Below, in pieces: positions 50,589 to 59,641 of a DNA stretch of 64,000 nucleotides. A model generated the notes under the pieces. It was not told where the DNA came from, did not search any database, and saw only the letters and a list, made by a program, of their open reading frames with translations. Where the stretch lies: NCBI RefSeq assembly GCF_001613205.1, contig NZ_BDBX01000033.1, forward strand, positions 105,434 to 169,433, written 5' to 3'. The number at the start of each line of letters is the position of its first letter. Position 1 is the stretch's first letter. This stretch comes from Nocardia sienata NBRC 100364. Its GTDB lineage: Bacteria > Actinomycetota > Actinomycetes > Mycobacteriales > Mycobacteriaceae. A program made the translations under genes and the position numbers.

Positions 50589-50957
50589 TCAGACCCCGAA
50601 GTCGCGCTTGACCTGCTGGGTGTTGCGGTGCTCGACGAAGAACGACAGCAGCGGGATCGTACCCGCGAGCAGCGTGCCGACGGTGCGTTTGATCGGCCAG
50701 CGCACCTTGACCGCAAGATCCGCGGTGAGGATCAGGTAGATGAAATACGCCCAGCCGTGTACCACCGCGATCCAACTGGGCGTATCCACACCGAAGCCGT
50801 ATTTGGCGATCATCTCGGCGGTGAGGAACAGCAGCCACAGACCGGTGACCCAGGCCAGGACGCGATAGCGCAGTAGCGCGCCCGCGATCCGCCGGTCGCC
50901 GGTCGGCGCGGCGGCGCCGGCCTCGGGTGTGGTGGTGGCGTTTTCGCTCGCGGTCAA
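50589..50957 (-). CDS. DUF3817 integral membrane protein (Rv1342c-like)
   Basis: This 122-aa protein starts at TTG 50957, overlapping the stop of the upstream gene (TTGA). It has three helices: LLRYRVLAWVTGLWLLFLTAEMI, VVHGWAYFIYLILTADLAV and TVGTLLAGTIPLLSFFVEHR, the DUF3817 layout. Function unknown. Confidence 0.88.
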   Translation of the reverse strand: MTASENATTTPEAGAAAPTGDRRIAGALLRYRVLAWVTGLWLLFLTAEMIAKYGFGVDTPSWIAVVHGWAYFIYLILTADLAVKVRWPIKRTVGTLLAGTIPLLSFFVEHRNTQQVKRDFGV

Positions 50958-51472
50958 CCCGCGCTCCTCTCGGTTTCGCGGGCCGGGCCCGCGGTGCTGC
51001 CCGCGGCGCCGTCGGCGGCGTTCAAACGGGCCAGGTAGCTGTTGTATTCGGCGAGCACCGGATCGTCGTCGCGGGCGGCTCGCGGGCGTTCGGGCAGGAA
51101 ACCGGCCGGGATCTCCCGCGGACCGGCCGCCGGGACACCGCGCCGGCCGGCGAACAGGCCGGTGCGGGTGTTCGAGGGGCCGGATTCGGTGTCCGGCGTG
51201 TTCGCGCCCGGTTCGGCGCTCACCCCGGACGGTTCGGTACCGGCGGTCTCTGTTTCCAGCCGCACGAAGCGGAAGTAGGCGAACAACGCGAACCCGGCGA
51301 ACAGCGGCCACTGCAGCGCGTACCCGAGGTTCTGCGCGGTGCCGCTCGCCGAAGAGAACCGCTCCCACTGCCACCAGCCGAGGGCCAGCGCTGCCAGTGC
51401 CAGCACGACCACCAGCAGGACCAGGGCCGGGCGGTGCACGGTGCGGCGAGGTGTTGCGGACACGGCTACCAC
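50954..51472 (-). CDS. membrane protein, Rv1343c (LprD)-like
   Basis: This 172-aa protein has two N-terminal helices (VLLVVVLALAALALGWWQW and LQWPLFAGFALFAYFRFV), then a long disordered Pro/Glu-rich region and a helix DDDPVLAEYNSYLARLNA. The position before the DUF3817 gene and the WWQWERFSS segment match Rv1343c (LprD); no lipobox cysteine is visible here, so it is likely not a lipoprotein. Function unknown. Confidence 0.8.
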   Translation of the reverse strand: MVAVSATPRRTVHRPALVLLVVVLALAALALGWWQWERFSSASGTAQNLGYALQWPLFAGFALFAYFRFVRLETETAGTEPSGVSAEPGANTPDTESGPSNTRTGLFAGRRGVPAAGPREIPAGFLPERPRAARDDDPVLAEYNSYLARLNAADGAAGSTAGPARETERSAG

Positions 51473-51537
51473 GGTACCCGTCTACTACACGGACCGTAGT
51501 GTGAGGTGGGTATCGCGGCAGCCGGTATCGCCGCCGG

Positions 51538-52413
51538 TCAGAACTTGTAGACGACCCCGGTGAGACGTTCGGACTCCGCCCACAGGCGCTGCCACAGGTC
51601 GGTGTTCTTGGACAGGCGGGTGGACGGGGACGCCTCCACCGGGCCCTGGGACTGGAACAACCGGGTCGGGCCCCAATACGTATCGGGATCGGCGTCGGGT
51701 GTGGTGGCCGCGAACAGCGTCGAATGCGCCGCCTTCGCCGGCGCGTGCCCGACCAGCCGGATCACCGGTTTGCTGACCCAGTCCAGCGGCGTTTCGGTGC
51801 GGGTGAACAGTTCGGTGGCCGATACCCCCGGGTGCACCCCGTAGGAACGTTTGGCCGAGCCGGACGCCGCCAGCCGGCGCTGGAGTTCGCGCGCGAACAT
51901 CAGGTTCGACAGTTTGGCCTGGGCGTAGGCGAGGTTGCGCTGGTAGCGGCGGTTCTCGTAGTTCAGGTCGTCGACCCAGAACTTGGGGGTCTGCTTGTGG
52001 GCGATACTGGCCAGGGTCACGACCCGGTCGCGCATCCGGTCCAGTAGCAACCCGGTCAGCGCGAAATGGCCGAGATGGTTCACCCCGAACTGAGTTTCGA
52101 AACCGTCCACGGTCCGCGAGAACGGTACGTTCATCAGGCCGGCATTGTTGACGAGCACATCGAATTCCTCGGTCTGCTCGGCGAATTCCCGGACCGAGGA
52201 CAGGTCGGCCAGGTCCAGCCGGCGGACCAGGAGGTCGCCGCCGATGGCATCGGCGACCTCCTGTGCTTTCTCGGTGTTTCGGCAGGCCATCACGACGGTG
52301 GCTCCTTTGCCGGCGAGTACTTTTGTGGTCTCGGCTCCGAGTCCGCCGTTGGCGCCGGTGACGACGAATGTGCGTCCGCGCTGGTCGGCTATCTGATCAG
52401 GTTTCCACGCCAT
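51538..52413 (-). CDS. short-chain dehydrogenase (retinol-dehydrogenase-like)
   Basis: This 291-aa SDR has TGANGGLGAET (NADP(H) loop with ACRN), LVNNAGLMN, NHLGHFALTG, a Ser in LASIAHK and YAQAKLSN for the active-site Tyr and Lys. Similar proteins in mycobacteria are annotated as light-dependent protochlorophyllide or retinol reductase-like. Divergent from dinG. A CTTACT-N4-AGTAAG palindrome lies 8 nt upstream of its ATG. Confidence 0.92.
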   Translation of the reverse strand: MAWKPDQIADQRGRTFVVTGANGGLGAETTKVLAGKGATVVMACRNTEKAQEVADAIGGDLLVRRLDLADLSSVREFAEQTEEFDVLVNNAGLMNVPFSRTVDGFETQFGVNHLGHFALTGLLLDRMRDRVVTLASIAHKQTPKFWVDDLNYENRRYQRNLAYAQAKLSNLMFARELQRRLAASGSAKRSYGVHPGVSATELFTRTETPLDWVSKPVIRLVGHAPAKAAHSTLFAATTPDADPDTYWGPTRLFQSQGPVEASPSTRLSKNTDLWQRLWAESERLTGVVYKF

Positions 52414-52421
52414 GGTCCGAC

Positions 52422-52437
52422 CTTACTTCCGAGTAAG
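52422..52437. promoter_or_regulatory. CTTACT-TCCG-AGTAAG palindrome before the SDR gene
   Basis: A perfect 6-bp inverted repeat with a 4-nt spacer in the 121-nt SDR/dinG gap, at the place of the SDR leader. It has the form of a TetR-family site. No local regulator gene is present. Confidence 0.55.
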
Positions 52438-52534
52438 ATGACTGGGAAGTGCGGCACACACCTGTCGAGCGGGCAGGACAAGCCGGGCCGCGGCTGAGCG
52501 CACGGCTGTCGGTGCGGCGCAGTAGGCTGCCCGA

Positions 52535-54580
52535 GTGCCCGAACTCCCGCCCGTTTCCGAGCTGCTGGCGACCGCTGTGACCGCACTCGGCGGTAAGGAA
52601 CGGCCCGGTCAGATGACCATGGCCGCGGCGGTGGACAACGCCATCGAGAACAAAGAGCATCTGGCCGTCCAGGCGGGAACGGGCACCGGGAAATCACTCG
52701 CCTATCTGGTGCCCAGCCTGCGATACGCGGTGCGTACCGGGCGCACGGTGGTGATCTCCACCGCGACCATCGCGCTCCAGCGCCAGCTGGTGGACCGCGA
52801 TCTCCCCCGCCTCGCCCAGGCGCTGACGAAACCGCTGGGCCGCACGCCGGAGTTCGCGATCCTCAAGGGCCGCAACAACTACCTGTGCCTGAACAAGATC
52901 AACAGCGCCGTCCCGGAAGAGCCCGCCGAGGCCGAACTGTTCGACGCGTTCGCGGTCTCGCGGCTCGGCCGCGAAGTGAAACGGCTCAACGAATGGGCCT
53001 CCGATACCGAGACCGGCGATCGCGACGAACTCACCCCGGGCGTCGGCGACCGTGCCTGGCGGCAGGTGAGCGTGTCCGCGCGCGAATGCCTGGGCAAATC
53101 ACGCTGCCCGTTCGGGCAGGACTGTTTCGCCGAGCGGGCCCGGGCGGAATCGGCGCAGGCCGATATCGTCGTCACCAATCACGCGCTGCTGGCCATCGAC
53201 GCCATCAGCGGTGTGCAGGTACTGCCCGAACACGATCTCGTGGTGGTCGACGAGGCGCACGAACTCGTCGACCGGGTCACGGGGATCGCGACCGCCGAGT
53301 TGTCCGCCACCGCCATCAGCACCGCGGCCCGGCGCTGCGCGAAACTCATCGACGAACGGGAGGTCGACCGGCTGGAGGAGGCCGCCGAGGCCTGGCACAC
53401 CGCGCTCGACGAGCTGCCGCCAACCCGCTGGGACACGCTGCCCGAGGGCGTCGCCGGGGTGCTGGCGCTCGTGCGGGACGCCGCCTGGAATGCCCGCACC
53501 GCGCTCAATCCGCAGGGCTCCGGGCCCGGCAACGACCCCGAGACCGCCGCCGGCCGCAATATGGCCATCGCGGGGGTGGAGGAGATCCACGACAGCGCGG
53601 TCCGCGCGCTCACCGCCTTCGACGAACCGGACCCGGCGGTCCGCCGCGATGTGGTGTGGCTGTCGGCCGACGAGATCCGCGGCGTCACCCGGCGGACCCT
53701 GCGCATGGCCCCGCTGGCCGTGGGCGGGCTGTTGCGCAGTCAACTGTTCGGCGCCGCGACGGTCGTCCTCACCTCGGCTACGCTGCAGATCGGCGGAAAC
53801 TTCGACGGTCTGGCCCGCACCTGGGGTCTGCCGCCGCAATCGAACAGCCGCGTCGATCCGGCGACGGCCAACAGCGCCGAGGCACCGAGCGACGCCGACA
53901 CCGTGCGCTGGACCTCGCTCGACGTCGGTTCGCCGTTCGACCACGCCAGATCCGGGATTCTTTACGTCGCCAAACATCTGCCGGCCCCGGGCCGCGACGG
54001 CCTGCCCCCCGCCTATCTCGACGAGATCGAGCGGCTGGTGGGCGCCGCGGGCGGACGCACCCTGGGACTCTTTTCGTCCATGCGGGCGGCGAAGGCGGCC
54101 ACCGAGGTGCTGCGCAAACGCCTGGACACCCCGATCCTGTGCCAGGGCGAGGATTCCACCGGCGCCCTGGTGCGCAAATTCGCCGACGACCCGGAGACTT
54201 CGCTGTTCGGCACCCTCTCGCTCTGGCAGGGCGTCGACGTGCCCGGTCCCTCGCTGAGTCTGGTGATCTTGGACCGTATCCCCTTCCCCAGGCCCGACGA
54301 TCCCCTGCTGGCGGCCCGGCAGCGCGCCGTGGAATCGCGCGGCGGCAACGGTTTCCTCACCGTCGCCGCGAGCCACGCGGCCCTGCTGCTGGCCCAGGGC
54401 ACCGGGCGGTTGCTGCGCAGCGTCGACGACCGCGGCGTCGTGGCCATCCTCGATCCCCGGCTGGCCACCGCACGCTACGGCGGTTTCCTGCGCGCCTCCC
54501 TGCCCCCGTACTGGGAGACGGCCGACCCGGCCGTAGTGGAGAAGGCACTACGCCGGCTCTCCGCCGCCGCGACGGTCTGA
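52535..54580 (+). CDS. dinG: DinG-family ATP-dependent helicase
   Basis: This 681-aa XPD-like superfamily 2 helicase (Rv1329c) has Walker A GTGTGKS (about 48-54), the Fe-S domain cysteines Cys118, Cys185, Cys191 and Cys197, DEAH at 239-242 and the C-terminal motifs LFSSMRAAK, LWQGVDVPG and QGTGRLLRS. It unwinds DNA 5' to 3', resolving D-loops, R-loops or G4 structures. It starts with GTG 52535. Confidence 0.94.
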   Translation: MPELPPVSELLATAVTALGGKERPGQMTMAAAVDNAIENKEHLAVQAGTGTGKSLAYLVPSLRYAVRTGRTVVISTATIALQRQLVDRDLPRLAQALTKPLGRTPEFAILKGRNNYLCLNKINSAVPEEPAEAELFDAFAVSRLGREVKRLNEWASDTETGDRDELTPGVGDRAWRQVSVSARECLGKSRCPFGQDCFAERARAESAQADIVVTNHALLAIDAISGVQVLPEHDLVVVDEAHELVDRVTGIATAELSATAISTAARRCAKLIDEREVDRLEEAAEAWHTALDELPPTRWDTLPEGVAGVLALVRDAAWNARTALNPQGSGPGNDPETAAGRNMAIAGVEEIHDSAVRALTAFDEPDPAVRRDVVWLSADEIRGVTRRTLRMAPLAVGGLLRSQLFGAATVVLTSATLQIGGNFDGLARTWGLPPQSNSRVDPATANSAEAPSDADTVRWTSLDVGSPFDHARSGILYVAKHLPAPGRDGLPPAYLDEIERLVGAAGGRTLGLFSSMRAAKAATEVLRKRLDTPILCQGEDSTGALVRKFADDPETSLFGTLSLWQGVDVPGPSLSLVILDRIPFPRPDDPLLAARQRAVESRGGNGFLTVAASHAALLLAQGTGRLLRSVDDRGVVAILDPRLATARYGGFLRASLPPYWETADPAVVEKALRRLSAAATV

Positions 54581-54593
54581 TCCGGTCCGAGGT

Positions 54594-55136
54594 CTACAGC
54601 GCCGCTTTGAAGATCAGGGTGAGCACCGCGGCGACCACGGCGACCACCACCGCGGTCAGTCCCCACACCAGGCCTCCGCGCGCCCACCGGCGGCGGCCGT
54701 CCACCGAGAAACGGCCCGGGCCGGTGAACGCCAGGGCCGCCGCCGCCGTGGCGTAGAGCAGGCCGGTCTCATAACCCTTGCCGGTGAGCAGCCCGCCATC
54801 GAAGGTCGTATGGATGATGACGATGGTGGTGCCCAGTACGATGGCCGCGCCCAGCAGAGACAACGCGCCGAGCGCCAGCAGCAGCCCGCCCGTGAATTCA
54901 CTGAGCCCGGCCAGCGTGCCGAAGAAGCTGCCCGGGTTGAAGCCCATCTGCTCGAAAGCGGAATTATTGGCGCTCAGACCCGGACCGTCGAACCATCCGA
55001 AAAGTTTCTGGCTGCCGTGTGCGGCGATGAGCAGACCGAAGACCAGCCGCAGAATCAGGAGGCCGATATCGGTGGACAGAGATCGGTCTCGGGTCGCCGG
55101 TACCGCGGTGCGGTCCAACGTCGACTCGACTGTCAT
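54594..55136 (-). CDS. DoxX-family membrane protein
   Basis: This 180-aa protein has four helices; DIGLLILRLVFGLLIAAHGSQKLFGWF is the DoxX signature, followed by FFGTLAGLSEFTGGLLLALG and an arginine patch before the last helix (VDGRRRWARGG). DoxX proteins are linked to thiol/oxidative homeostasis (with SodA and SseA in mycobacteria). It converges with dinG after 13 nt and has a palindrome just upstream. Confidence 0.9.
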   Translation of the reverse strand: MTVESTLDRTAVPATRDRSLSTDIGLLILRLVFGLLIAAHGSQKLFGWFDGPGLSANNSAFEQMGFNPGSFFGTLAGLSEFTGGLLLALGALSLLGAAIVLGTTIVIIHTTFDGGLLTGKGYETGLLYATAAAALAFTGPGRFSVDGRRRWARGGLVWGLTAVVVAVVAAVLTLIFKAAL

Positions 55137-55151
55137 ATGAACCCCTCCAAG

Positions 55152-55163
55152 CTATCCGGATAG
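55152..55163. promoter_or_regulatory. CTATCCGGATAG palindrome upstream of the DoxX gene
   Basis: A perfect 12-bp palindrome lies 15 nt upstream of the DoxX ATG, within AT-richer DNA. Candidate operator for an unlinked regulator. Confidence 0.5.
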
Positions 55164-55235
55164 TTAGCCACGGAAACAAACGGACCGAGGTCCTCTTGTC
55201 AAGGTTATCGGTTGCCGGCCCGGCCCCCTCACAGG

Positions 55236-56597
55236 CTATTCCGCCAGGAAGAAGAAATATGCGAGGAAGATCAGGGTCAGCACCCACATCACCGGATGCA
55301 CCTCGCGGAATCGGCCGCGGGCCACCATCACCACCGGGTAGAAGATCATTCCCATGGCCAGTCCGTTCGCGATGGAATACGTCAACGGCATCATCACGAT
55401 GGTGATGAACGCCGGTACCGCGAACTCCAGCCGGGTCCAGTCGATCTCCCCCAGCGACCGGGCCATGAGCACCCCGACCACGATCAGCGCGGCCGCGGTC
55501 ACCGCCCCCGACGCCGCCACCACCGAGAAGATCGGGTAGCAGAACATCGCCACCGCGAACCAGGCGGCCGTCGCCACCGCGGTCAGTCCGGTCCTACCGC
55601 CCGCGGACACACCGGCTGTCGATTCCACATACGCCGTGGTCGTGGAGGTGCCGATCACCGCCCCGGCCATGGTGCCCACCGCGTCGGCCGACAGTGCGCT
55701 CGCGGCCCGTGGCAGCTCTCCCTTGCTGTTCAGCAGGCCCGCCTGGTTGGCGACCCCGATGAGCGTGCCCGATGCGTCGAAGAAATCGACGAACAGCATG
55801 GTCAGCACCACCACGGCCATCTGCGCGGTGAACGCGTCGGGCAAATGGACGATCGCCTGCCCGAAGGTCTGGTCCAGCCCCCGGGGCAGAGCCGCGACAC
55901 CGTCGGGCACATCCACCAGACCGGCGACCATCCCGACCACCGCCGTCAGCACGATGCCGTACAGCACCGCCCCGTGCCAGCCGCGGACCAGGAAGATCAC
56001 CGTGACCACCAGGCCGAACAGTGCCAGCACCGTGGTGCCCTGGGTGAAATCGCCGAGTTTTACCAGCGTCGAATCACTGTCGACCACGATGCCCGCGTTC
56101 TTGAACCCGAGAAACGCCACGAACACGCCGACACCGGCCGCGACCGCGAGCTTCAGCTGCAACGGGATCGCGTTCAGGATCTTCTCCCGGATCCTGGTCA
56201 CCGCGAGCACGAAGAAGATCACCCCTGACAGGAATGTGCCCGACAGCGCGACCTGCCACGGAATGCCCATACCCAGCACCACCGAGAACGCGAAGAACGC
56301 GTTCAGGCCCATCCCCGGCGCCAGCGCGATCGGGTACCGGGCCCACAATCCCATGACCAAGGACCCGGCCACCGCCGAGACCGCGGTCGCGGTGAACACG
56401 GCCTGGGCCGGGATCCCCTGCTCGCCCAGCGCGCCCTGATCACCGAGGATCGACGGGTTGACCGCCAGCACGTAGCACATGGCAAGGAATGTCACCGTGC
56501 CCGCCATGAGCTCGCGGCGCATGGTCGACCCGTGCACCCCGACAGCGAAATAGGTATCGATCCGCCCGCGGGTCCGGGTCAGAAGATCGGTGGCCAT
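55236..56597 (-). CDS. AzgA-type purine (adenine/guanine/hypoxanthine) permease
   Basis: This 453-aa NCS2/AzgA transporter has about 12-14 membrane segments. Signatures: TFLAMCYVLAVNPSIL, ALAPGMGLNAFFAF, LFVDFFDASGTLIGVANQAG, ADAVGTMAGAVIGTSTTTAYVESTAGVSAGGRTGLTA. It imports purine bases with protons. ATG 56597 is fixed by a GGAGGT site 5 nt upstream; the longer frame is not coding. A strong hairpin lies in its 5' leader. Confidence 0.93.
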   Translation of the reverse strand: MATDLLTRTRGRIDTYFAVGVHGSTMRRELMAGTVTFLAMCYVLAVNPSILGDQGALGEQGIPAQAVFTATAVSAVAGSLVMGLWARYPIALAPGMGLNAFFAFSVVLGMGIPWQVALSGTFLSGVIFFVLAVTRIREKILNAIPLQLKLAVAAGVGVFVAFLGFKNAGIVVDSDSTLVKLGDFTQGTTVLALFGLVVTVIFLVRGWHGAVLYGIVLTAVVGMVAGLVDVPDGVAALPRGLDQTFGQAIVHLPDAFTAQMAVVVLTMLFVDFFDASGTLIGVANQAGLLNSKGELPRAASALSADAVGTMAGAVIGTSTTTAYVESTAGVSAGGRTGLTAVATAAWFAVAMFCYPIFSVVAASGAVTAAALIVVGVLMARSLGEIDWTRLEFAVPAFITIVMMPLTYSIANGLAMGMIFYPVVMVARGRFREVHPVMWVLTLIFLAYFFFLAE

Positions 56598-56624
56598 CAG
56601 ACCTCCAGTCGGCTGGACAAGACA

Positions 56625-56644
56625 CCCGCCCGAGCGCGGGCGGG
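56625..56644 (-). promoter_or_regulatory. leader hairpin upstream of the purine permease gene
   Basis: CCCGCCCG-AGCG-CGGGCGGG, a perfect 8-bp stem with a tetraloop, lies 28 nt before the permease ATG on its transcript. It may be an attenuator, or a terminator for leftward glgP transcription. Confidence 0.45.
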
Positions 56645-56874
56645 GAGCGGACCGGAGTCCGGCAGGAACTCGCCGGGCACCGCTCCGGCCGACACCCGGC
56701 GCGTACGCACCGAACCGAACCGGAAGAGGCGACAGCCTCGTATGCCCCCTACCGGTGAGCGCAGTACACAGCGGGAGGTCCGGCGCCCGGCAGCGCCAGT
56801 GTGGAACGGTATCCGATCCCTGTTCGAACCGAAGTCGCCACCCACCCCGACGCATGTGACCCCGGCGCCGTCGG

Positions 56875-59415
56875 TCAGGCGTTGACCACTCGGCCCAGCT
56901 CCGCGGGTGTGGCCAGCAGATCGTGTGCCGGCAGCACCCGGACCGTGTAGCCGACAGCGCCCGAGCGCGGTAGCGGAGTCTCGACGCCGAAGATCGTGAG
57001 CGGGGATTCGGCGGACTCCACTCCGGTGCATGACATCGCGACGGTACTGGTGTCGGTCAGCTCGTCGTCCGGCGAGACCCGTCCCAGCACGGCCTGGACC
57101 GTCACCTCGCCGGGTTCGAGACCACCGAGGTCCACCCGCGCGGTCAACGACAGCGGCGTCCCGATCACGGGGGTGTCCGCAAGACCGGCCGCATCCACCT
57201 GCACCACCCGAACACGCGGCCACGCGTTGTCCAGCCGCCTGCGGTAGTCGGCGATCTCCCGGGCACCCCGCAGGTCCTCTGCGGTGACTCGCCGGGACGC
57301 CGCGGCGGCCGGCACGTAGTACCGCTCGGTGTACTCGCGCACCATCCGGTCCGCGAGCACAACCGGTCCGAGAACGCGCAGCGTGTGGCGCACCATCTCG
57401 ACCCAGCGGCCCGGAACACCGGACCCGTCACGCTCGTAGAAGCGCGGCGCCACCGTCCGCTCCATCAGCTCGTAGAGTGCGTTCGCCTCCAGATCGTCGC
57501 GACGCTCGTCGTCGGACACGCCGTCGGCTGTCGGGATCGCCCACCCGTTCTCGCCGTCGAACATCTCGTCCCACCAGCCGTCCCGAATCGACAGGTTCAA
57601 CCCACCATTGAGCGCCGATTTCATCCCGGACGTACCGCACGCCTCCAGCGGCCGCAGCGGATTGTTCAACCACACATCACAACCCCAGTACAGGTACCGG
57701 GCCATCGACATGTCGTAGTCGGGCAGGAACACGATCCGGTGGCGCACCGCCGAATCGTCGGCGAACCGCACCACCTGCTGGATCAGCGCCTTACCGCCCT
57801 CGTCCGCGGGATGGCTCTTACCCGCCACCACCAACTGCACCGGCCGGTCGGGATCCAGCAGCAGATCCCGCAATCGCCGCGGATCGCGCAACATCAGGGT
57901 CAGCCGCTTGTAGGTCGGAACCCGGCGGGCGAAGCCGATGGTCAGCACCTCGGGGTCGAATACCGAATCCACCCACGACAGTTCGGCATCCGCCGCTCCC
58001 CGCTGCCGCCACGACTCGCGCAACCGCCGCCGCACCTCCCGCACCAGCTTCGCGCGCAGCGTCCCGCGGATCTCCCAGAGCCGCTCCGGCGACGGCTCCT
58101 CCAGCGCCTCCCGGATCCGGGGACCGTCGCCGGTATCGAGCCCCTCCCCCCATTCCCGGGCGGCCCAGGTGGGTGCGTGCACACCATTGGTCACCGAACC
58201 GATCGGCACTTCGGCGGCATCGAAACCGGGCCACAGCGAGTCGAACATGCTCCGGCTCACCGCGCCGTGCAGGCGGGAGACCCCGTTCGCGCGCTGCGCC
58301 AGCCGCAAACCCATATGGGCCATGTTGAATACCGCGGGATCGTCCTCCCGGCCCAGCGCGATGATCCGGTCCACCGTGATCCCGGGCAGCAGCGGCGATT
58401 CCGATTCCCCGGACGACCCGCCGAAATACCGGTGTACCAGCGATACCGGAAACCGGTCGATCCCGGCCGGCACCGGCGTATGGGTGGTGAACACGGTCCC
58501 CGCGCGCACCGCCGCCAGCGCGGTATCGAAATCGTGGCCCGCGGCCAGATACTCCCGGATCCGCTCCAGCCCCAGGAAACCCGCGTGCCCCTCGTTCATA
58601 TGGAAGACCTCAGGGTCCGGGAGACCGGCTGCCGCGGTGTAGGCCCGGACCGCCCGGACTCCGCCGATGCCGGCGAGGATCTCCTGTTCGATCCGGTGTC
58701 CTTGGTCGCCACCGTAGAGCCGGTCGGTCACCGACCGCAGCTGCGGATCGTTGGCCGCGATATCGGAGTCGAGCAGCAGCAGCGGCACCCGCCCCACCTG
58801 CGCGATCCATACCCGCGCCGTCAGCACGCGCCGGTCCGGCATCGCCACGTGCACCAGCACCGGCGCGCCGTCGGCGGTCAACAACCGCAACGGCAGCCCT
58901 TGCGGATCCAGCGCCGGATACCGCTCGGCCTGCCGGCCGTCGGCGGTCAGCGACTGCCGGAAATACCCGGCCCCGTACAGCAGCCCCACCCCGATCAGCG
59001 GCAACCCCAGATCCGATGCCGCCTTCAGATGGTCCCCGGCCAGGATGCCGAGCCCACCCGAATAGATGGGCAGCGCCTCGGTCACCCCGAACTCCATCGA
59101 GAAGTAGGCGATCCCCCGCACCCCCGCATCCGGGGCCGGGCGATCCAGATATGCCCGCAAATCCGCGGCCGCCGCGTCCACCCGCGCACAGAATTCCGCG
59201 TCGCCGGCGAGTTGGTCCAACCGCTGCGGCGGCACCTCCCCCAGCATCCGGACCGGGTCGTGCCCGGTCTCGGTCCACCGGCGCGGATCCATCGCGGCGA
59301 ACACATCCTGGGTCGGACCGTGCCACGACCAGCGCAGATTGGTGGAGAGCCCGTCCAGCGCGGCCAGCCGCTCCGGCAGGTGGGCGCGGACGGTGAACCG
59401 ACGCAGTGCCTTCAT
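56875..59415 (-). CDS. glgP: alpha-glucan phosphorylase
   Basis: This 846-aa GT35 enzyme (Rv1328 type) releases glucose-1-phosphate from alpha-1,4-glucan. It begins MKALRRFTVRAHLPERL with a DUF3417-like N-terminal domain, has FSMEFGVTEALPIYSGGLGILAGDH, FHMNEGHAGF, TNGVHAPTW, and PLP-Lys599 in EACGTSGMKSALNG. The start is ATG 59415; frame upstream runs into the glgE promoter region. Divergent from glgE (226 nt). Confidence 0.95.
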   Translation of the reverse strand: MKALRRFTVRAHLPERLAALDGLSTNLRWSWHGPTQDVFAAMDPRRWTETGHDPVRMLGEVPPQRLDQLAGDAEFCARVDAAAADLRAYLDRPAPDAGVRGIAYFSMEFGVTEALPIYSGGLGILAGDHLKAASDLGLPLIGVGLLYGAGYFRQSLTADGRQAERYPALDPQGLPLRLLTADGAPVLVHVAMPDRRVLTARVWIAQVGRVPLLLLDSDIAANDPQLRSVTDRLYGGDQGHRIEQEILAGIGGVRAVRAYTAAAGLPDPEVFHMNEGHAGFLGLERIREYLAAGHDFDTALAAVRAGTVFTTHTPVPAGIDRFPVSLVHRYFGGSSGESESPLLPGITVDRIIALGREDDPAVFNMAHMGLRLAQRANGVSRLHGAVSRSMFDSLWPGFDAAEVPIGSVTNGVHAPTWAAREWGEGLDTGDGPRIREALEEPSPERLWEIRGTLRAKLVREVRRRLRESWRQRGAADAELSWVDSVFDPEVLTIGFARRVPTYKRLTLMLRDPRRLRDLLLDPDRPVQLVVAGKSHPADEGGKALIQQVVRFADDSAVRHRIVFLPDYDMSMARYLYWGCDVWLNNPLRPLEACGTSGMKSALNGGLNLSIRDGWWDEMFDGENGWAIPTADGVSDDERRDDLEANALYELMERTVAPRFYERDGSGVPGRWVEMVRHTLRVLGPVVLADRMVREYTERYYVPAAAASRRVTAEDLRGAREIADYRRRLDNAWPRVRVVQVDAAGLADTPVIGTPLSLTARVDLGGLEPGEVTVQAVLGRVSPDDELTDTSTVAMSCTGVESAESPLTIFGVETPLPRSGAVGYTVRVLPAHDLLATPAELGRVVNA

Positions 59416-59641
59416 CCGCCCGAGCTTAGCTGTGGATATCTGCGCGCCTTCGGCGCGCAGGCCGGGGCCCTGTGACGCCGGTTGTTCACTCCGCCGCTGG
59501 AGTCGCCGCGCTGTCGCTCCAGAGCCGGGGGCGGGCCCCGACCATGGAGGTGGACCGCCCAGAGAAGGTAGGAGAGGCACTCCGCCGAGTTCATTCGCGC
59601 CGGTTTCCGCTACCGGTGTCGTTGCCAATAACGTGGGGAGG

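Noticed and set aside
57385..59475. A 696-codon frame antisense to glgP
   Set aside because: His/Arg/Pro-rich shadow; the opposite strand encodes a complete glucan phosphorylase.
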